Positions 4,228 through 7,005 of a stretch of 7,005 bases of DNA are shown piece by piece. The notes under the pieces are model-generated. The model worked only from the letters and a program-made list of their open reading frames with translations, was not told where the DNA came from and did not search any database. The DNA comes from UBA5272 sp964393005 (lineage in GTDB: Bacteria; Patescibacteriota; Minisyncoccia; Phycocordibacterales; UBA5272). Position 1 is the stretch's first letter, and each line of letters begins with the position of its first letter. The stretch spans positions 1 to 7,005 of the forward strand of contig CAYMRR010000023.1 in NCBI GenBank assembly GCA_964393005.1, written 5' to 3'. Made by a program: the position numbers and the translations under genes.

Positions 4228-5157
4228 ATGGGAAAAATATCAGTAATAATACCTACTTATAATAGAGGAGAATTTATTAAAAAAACAATAAATAGTGTAT
4301 TAAATCAGACAATTAAAAATTTTGAATTAATTATAGTTGATGATGGGTCAACAGATAATACAAAAGAAATAATAGAAGAATTTATTAAAAAAGATGACAG
4401 AGTAAAATATTTTTATCAGAAAAATTCTGGAAGTCCATCTGAACCTAGAAATTTAGGAATAGAAAAAGCTCAAGGTGAATATATTGCATTTTTAGATAGC
4501 GATGATGAATGGCTTCCAGAAAAATTAGAAAAACAATTAGCACACTTTAAATCTTTGAAAGATGAATGTGCAGTAGTAGGTTGTTATGCTTATGTGATAG
4601 AAGATTATAAAAAACCTTATATAGAAAAAAGATCAGATACTAATAATATTGAAGATTTTTTATTAAAAAATGATACTTTTTTTTATAGTAGTAGCTCTGT
4701 TTTTTTAAAGAGAGAATTATTAAATAAATATGATATAAAATATGATAGTAATCTCAAAATAGGAGAAGATTTAGATTTTTATATCTCTATAGCTAAAATT
4801 TATATAAATTTTTCTTTTGTTAAAGAACCTTTATTTAATTATTTTTTACATATTGGAAGTATTTCCAAGCATAATAAAGAGCATTTTTATAATTATAAAA
4901 AACTTTTAGAGAAACATTTTAGTTTTTTTAAGTTAAATAAAAAAATATTATCTATACAATATAGAAAATTAGGAACTTTTGCATTGTTGGCAGATAAAAG
5001 AAAAGAAGCTTTTAAGTATTTTTTTAAGTCTTTTAAAACAAAATCAAATTTAAGAGTTTTAATAAATATGTTAATAGCATTTTTTGGTAAAAATTTTTAT
5101 CATAAAATGTTGTCTTTAAAAAATAAATATGATATCAATCATAATTCCAACCTATAA
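4228..5157 (+). CDS. GT2 (GT-A fold) glycosyltransferase
   Basis: A 309-residue inverting family 2 glycosyltransferase. Motifs: SVIIPTYNR (5-13), VDDGSTDNT (38-45, nucleotide binding), the DxD-type FLDSDDEW (88-95, metal and nucleotide-sugar) and GEDLDF (179-184, with the catalytic-base ED). The C-terminal ~100 residues are basic and aromatic and may lie on the membrane. Length is typical. It follows the GT11 stop by seven bases and has no Shine-Dalgarno, but a -10 box sits six bases before the ATG. A T8 run (4677-4684) lies in the middle of the gene and is in frame here. The last 29 bases overlap the start of the next GT2 gene in another frame. Probably adds one sugar to the surface glycan; donor and acceptor cannot be told. 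Confidence 0.88.
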   Translation: MGKISVIIPTYNRGEFIKKTINSVLNQTIKNFELIIVDDGSTDNTKEIIEEFIKKDDRVKYFYQKNSGSPSEPRNLGIEKAQGEYIAFLDSDDEWLPEKLEKQLAHFKSLKDECAVVGCYAYVIEDYKKPYIEKRSDTNNIEDFLLKNDTFFYSSSSVFLKRELLNKYDIKYDSNLKIGEDLDFYISIAKIYINFSFVKEPLFNYFLHIGSISKHNKEHFYNYKKLLEKHFSFFKLNKKILSIQYRKLGTFALLADKRKEAFKYFFKSFKTKSNLRVLINMLIAFFGKNFYHKMLSLKNKYDINHNSNL

Positions 5158-5476
5158 TGGAGCTAAATTTTTAGAAAAATACTCTTTACCTAGTTTATTA
5201 AAACAAAGCTATCAAAATTGGGAAGCTTTAGTAGTTAATGATGGATCAAAAGATAATACAGAAACTATTGTAAAAAATTTTATTAATAAAGATAATCGTA
5301 TAAAGCTATTTACTCAAGAAAAAAATCAAGGTCTTGCAGCCGCTTTGAATTTAGGAGTAAAAGAGTCAAAAGGAGATTATATTTTTATATTAGAGCATGA
5401 TGATATTTGGTTAGAAAATAAACTCTCAAAATATATAAAAGTTCTAGAGGGGGGGGGTAAAAATTTGCACATCTAA
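5129..5476 (+). CDS. GT2 glycosyltransferase, N-terminal fragment before a frameshift at a G9 tract
   Basis: ATG 5129 lies within the 3' end of the previous GT2 gene (29-base overlap), with no Shine-Dalgarno, so translation is probably coupled. The 115-residue frame has the donor half of a GT2 enzyme: SIIIPTYNG (3-11), VNDGSKDNT (36-44) and the DxD-type LEHDD (88-92). Just after VLE (105-107) it enters nine Gs and stops 17 bases past the tract (TAA 5474-5476). The product would lack the catalytic-base and acceptor half and should be inactive. With eight Gs the frame continues as VKICTSKAIVYN into the frame that ends at 6023, giving a normal 297-aa GT2. With ten Gs a TAA follows the tract at once. 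Either a phase-variable gene seen OFF or a homopolymer sequencing error. Confidence 0.8.
   Translation: MISIIIPTYNGAKFLEKYSLPSLLKQSYQNWEALVVNDGSKDNTETIVKNFINKDNRIKLFTQEKNQGLAAALNLGVKESKGDYIFILEHDDIWLENKLSKYIKVLEGGGKNLHI
5449..5457 (+). repeat. G9 homopolymer, candidate phase-variation switch
   Basis: Nine consecutive Gs inside a gene that is otherwise extremely AT-rich, at the exact point where the GT2 frame breaks. Only one of the three registers (eight Gs, or eleven) yields a full enzyme. Poly-G tracts of this length cause slipped-strand switching of surface-glycan genes in Campylobacter and similar bacteria. Confidence 0.7.
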
Positions 5477-6023
5477 AGCTATTGTTTATAATACAATCCA
5501 AGAAAAATTTAAAAAAATGAATAATGGAAATTTGTCTTGTTTAGCTATAAAAAGAGAAGTTTCTAATTTTTTATTTCCTATTCCGGAAGAAGATAAAAAA
5601 TATCTTGGTATAGAAGATGGTGTTATTACTGCTCGATTAAAAATAGCTGAAGCTAAAAAACTAATAACCAGTAAAGAGATCTATCATATTTCTGAGGTAT
5701 TAACTATAATGAATTCTAATGAGAAAACTTTATCTGGAGAAAGAAATTCAAAAAAAATGGCTAATAGATATTATTTTACAATAAAATTATTCTCTAATTT
5801 AAGAAAAGATTATCCAGAATTAAAATCATTATTATTTTTTTGGAAAAAACACTATTATTATAATGTTGTTTTAAATTATTTACCTAACAATATTAAAGAT
5901 TTGATTTATAAAATAGTTGATAAATTAAAAGAAATAAAAAATAAAAAAGAACTTAAAATTTTTAAAGAAAAAAAGAAAGAAGAATATCAAAAAATTAAAA
6001 TTTATCGGAATTTTTTTGACTAG
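5457..6023 (+). CDS. GT2 glycosyltransferase, C-terminal fragment after the G9 tract
   Basis: Open frame from the end of the G tract to TAG 6021-6023. An ATG at 5517 could in principle start a 168-aa fragment, but it has no ribosome-binding site and lies within a conserved fold. Read as the continuation of the frame from 5129, it carries a hydrophobic strand (KAIVYN), the GNLSCLAIKRE segment and GIEDG (residues 160-164 of the joined protein), matching the catalytic ED of GT2 enzymes. A long basic C-terminal tail rich in Lys and Glu follows (LKEIKNKKELKIFKEKKKEE) and may be coiled coil or membrane-surface binding. The last 29 bases overlap the 3' end of the convergent minus-strand GT2. Not expected to be functional unless joined to the N-terminal half. 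Confidence 0.75.
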   Translation, partial: VKICTSKAIVYNTIQEKFKKMNNGNLSCLAIKREVSNFLFPIPEEDKKYLGIEDGVITARLKIAEAKKLITSKEIYHISEVLTIMNSNEKTLSGERNSKKMANRYYFTIKLFSNLRKDYPELKSLLFFWKKHYYYNVVLNYLPNNIKDLIYKIVDKLKEIKNKKELKIFKEKKKEEYQKIKIYRNFFD

Positions 6024-6909
6024 CAATAAAGCCTTTTATCATACCCCAAGTTTTTCTAAAGTTTAATGTTAATAATTGTCGTAAAATCCAACCAAAATTA
6101 GCCCAATAAAACCAAATTAGGATAAACAAATTTGGTTTTTTGTTATTATTTTTAAAAATAATCCATCTATTAAAGCTTTCTTTAAATCCTGATAAAATAA
6201 TCCCTTCTCTTTTGGCCATACTTGGGTAATGATAAAGTTCAGCTTTTGGTTGAATTATAAAGTGATAATTATTATTTTTAGCTCGTAAACAAAAATCCAC
6301 ATCTTCTAAACCTGTTCTTCCACCGGAGAAAGTAGTAAATTTTAATTTTTGTGTTTTTGCTAAATTGTAGGAACATACACCTCCGTGAGCATAATACCCC
6401 TTACTTATTTCTTTTATTTCTTCATTCCAAATCTGAAAACCAATTTTATTTACATCCCAAGAATTTTTAGAGTTTATACCAAAAAATTTATAATAAAAAT
6501 TTTCAAAAAATAATCTTTTTCTTCTATTTTTAATAAGCCCTCCCACACCTATCAAATTTTCATCTTTATTATTTTTCCAAATATCTATTATTTTTTCACA
6601 AAAATCTAATTCTAAAATAACATCGTCATCTAATATAAAAAATATATTATTTTTAATAAGCTCAAGAGCTTTATTTTTTGATTCAGAAAGACCTCTTCTT
6701 TCTTTTGTATGATCTTTTTTATAATAAATAAAATCTATATTTAAATTATTAAAACTTTCTTTCCATTTTTTTATAAAATCATTTGGAAGATCTCCATCAT
6801 CTATTATTAAAATTTCATTTGGTAAGACATTTTGTTCTCTTATAGAAAAAAGACATTTTTCCAAATCTTTTTCTCTATTATAGGTAGGTATAAAGATAGT
6901 AAAATGCAT
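5995..6909 (-). CDS. GT2 glycosyltransferase, convergent with the main operon
   Basis: Family 2 glycosyltransferase of 304 residues from the ATG at 6909. Motifs: FTIFIPTYNRE (3-13), IIDDGD (35-40), the DxD-type ILDDDV (92-97), AHGGVCSYN (174-182) and GLEDVDFCLRAK (200-211, catalytic ED). A C-terminal aromatic stretch (LFILIWFYWANFGWILRQLL, 261-280) may be a membrane or membrane-surface helix. An upstream in-frame GTG at 6927 would add six residues, but it lies upstream of the -10 box, so an mRNA from that promoter would not contain it. I prefer 6909: TATAAT-N6-ATG predicts a leaderless mRNA starting there. Upstream on the same strand is the end of a sugar-phosphate transferase. Likely the second step in building a surface glycan; substrate unknown. 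Confidence 0.87.
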   Translation of the reverse strand: MHFTIFIPTYNREKDLEKCLFSIREQNVLPNEILIIDDGDLPNDFIKKWKESFNNLNIDFIYYKKDHTKERRGLSESKNKALELIKNNIFFILDDDVILELDFCEKIIDIWKNNKDENLIGVGGLIKNRRKRLFFENFYYKFFGINSKNSWDVNKIGFQIWNEEIKEISKGYYAHGGVCSYNLAKTQKLKFTTFSGGRTGLEDVDFCLRAKNNNYHFIIQPKAELYHYPSMAKREGIILSGFKESFNRWIIFKNNNKKPNLFILIWFYWANFGWILRQLLTLNFRKTWGMIKGFIASQKNSDKF

Positions 6910-6915
6910 AATTCT

Positions 6916-6921
6916 ATTATA
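6916..6921 (-). promoter_or_regulatory. -10 box overlapping the upstream stop codon, leaderless start at 6909
   Basis: TATAAT on the minus strand is made by the last GTA and TAA codons of the upstream gene plus one base. Six bases (AGAATT) follow before the ATG at 6909. No clear -35 is seen (a TTTACT at 6941-6936 is too close). Same layout as 4213-4230. Confidence 0.5.
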
Positions 6922-7005
6922 CCCCACTTCTACTAAGTAAATTTCTTATTGTTTTTATAATTAAAGATATATCCATAGAGAGAGAGCGATGTTTTAGATA
7001 ATATA
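6917..7005 (-). CDS. 3' end of a probable polyprenyl-phosphate sugar-1-phosphate transferase (PF02397 type)
   Basis: Open frame from the right edge to TAA 6919-6917. Only the last 28 residues are present, beginning YYLKHRSLSMDISLIIKTIR and ending LLSRSGV. The pattern YY-x5-SL-x2-D-x2-LIIKTI-x-NLLSR-x-G matches the C-terminal end of bacterial sugar transferases (WcaJ/WbaP/PglC-like domain), which usually end like 'YI.NWSLWLDLKIIL.T...VL...GA'. These enzymes put the first sugar-1-phosphate on undecaprenyl phosphate at the membrane and so start glycan assembly. An internal ATG at 6976 would give only 19 residues. The call rests on a short C-terminal match and on the glycosyltransferase context. 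A (CT)5 run (minus strand, 6986-6977) lies in the coding part. Confidence 0.6.
   Translation of the reverse strand, partial: YYLKHRSLSMDISLIIKTIRNLLSRSGV

Noticed and set aside
4677..4684. T8 run in the first GT2 gene as another phase switch
   Set aside because: The frame is intact and T runs of this size are expected in DNA this AT-rich. It lacks the contrast that makes the G9 tract stand out.
5517..6023. Independent 168-aa gene starting at ATG 5517
   Set aside because: No ribosome-binding site or promoter; the frame is open upstream to the G tract and the sequence is the missing C-terminal half of the GT2 enzyme.
6910..6927. Upstream GTG start for the minus-strand GT2
   Set aside because: It lies upstream of the -10 box and inside the upstream coding frame. 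The ATG at 6909 begins directly with the conserved GT2 strand and fits the leaderless spacing.
1..7005. Recoded TGA (as in some CPR lineages)
   Set aside because: No gene here ends in TGA, but the long intact frames also contain no in-frame TGA and use GGN for glycine. TAA/TAG preference is expected from low G+C.

Overview
This is a very A+T-rich bacterial window. It joins two unrelated blocks: a phage- or plasmid-type replication module on the minus strand (1-1349) and a surface-polysaccharide glycosyltransferase cluster (2375-7005). A dense non-coding region and an orphan MazF/PemK-type toxin lie between them. The style (tiny intergenic spaces, overlapping genes, TAA/TAG stops, TGGTATAAT-type extended -10 promoters, start codons placed directly after a -10 box) would fit a small-genome lineage such as Patescibacteria/CPR. 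That placement is an impression from style; no marker gene here proves it.

Replication block (minus strand, reading right to left): a charged helical ORF (1349-1080), a DnaC-like AAA+ helicase loader (993-460) and a winged-helix initiator/replisome-organizer-like protein (458 to beyond base 1). The first two appear to be one ~296-aa loader split by a frameshift at an A6 run (1090-1095). The initiator gene contains three 11-bp GATAGGGTATY iterons next to five 7-bp GATTTAT repeats, which looks like an origin embedded in the initiator gene. A perfect DnaA-box consensus (TTATCCACA, 1399-1407) lies just upstream of the module.

Region 1350-1798 has no ordinary gene but is packed with short promoter-to-terminator units on both strands. 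These include a pair of back-to-back promoters at 1575-1633, a predicted three-way-junction RNA (1638-1688), a ~50-nt RNA ending in a GUAA-loop terminator, and a 16-codon mini-ORF whose stop codon lies inside its own terminator.

The orphan MazF/PemK-like gene (2188-1799, minus) is divergent from the sugar operon. The + strand operon reads FkbM methyltransferase (2375), GT11 fucosyltransferase-like (3267), GT2 (4228) and a second GT2 (5129-6023). The second GT2 is broken by a G9 tract, with eight Gs restoring a 297-aa enzyme; it is either a phase-variable switch in the OFF state or a sequencing error. A convergent minus-strand GT2 (6909-5995) follows the 3' end of what looks like a polyprenyl-phosphate sugar-1-phosphate transferase (7005-6917). 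Together these would build and methylate a fucosylated surface glycan, started by the sugar-phosphate transferase and extended by the GTs.

A recurring device is TATAAT-N6-ATG, the geometry of a leaderless mRNA. It occurs at three genes, and in two of them the -10 box spans the Val-stop codons (GTA TAA) of the gene before.
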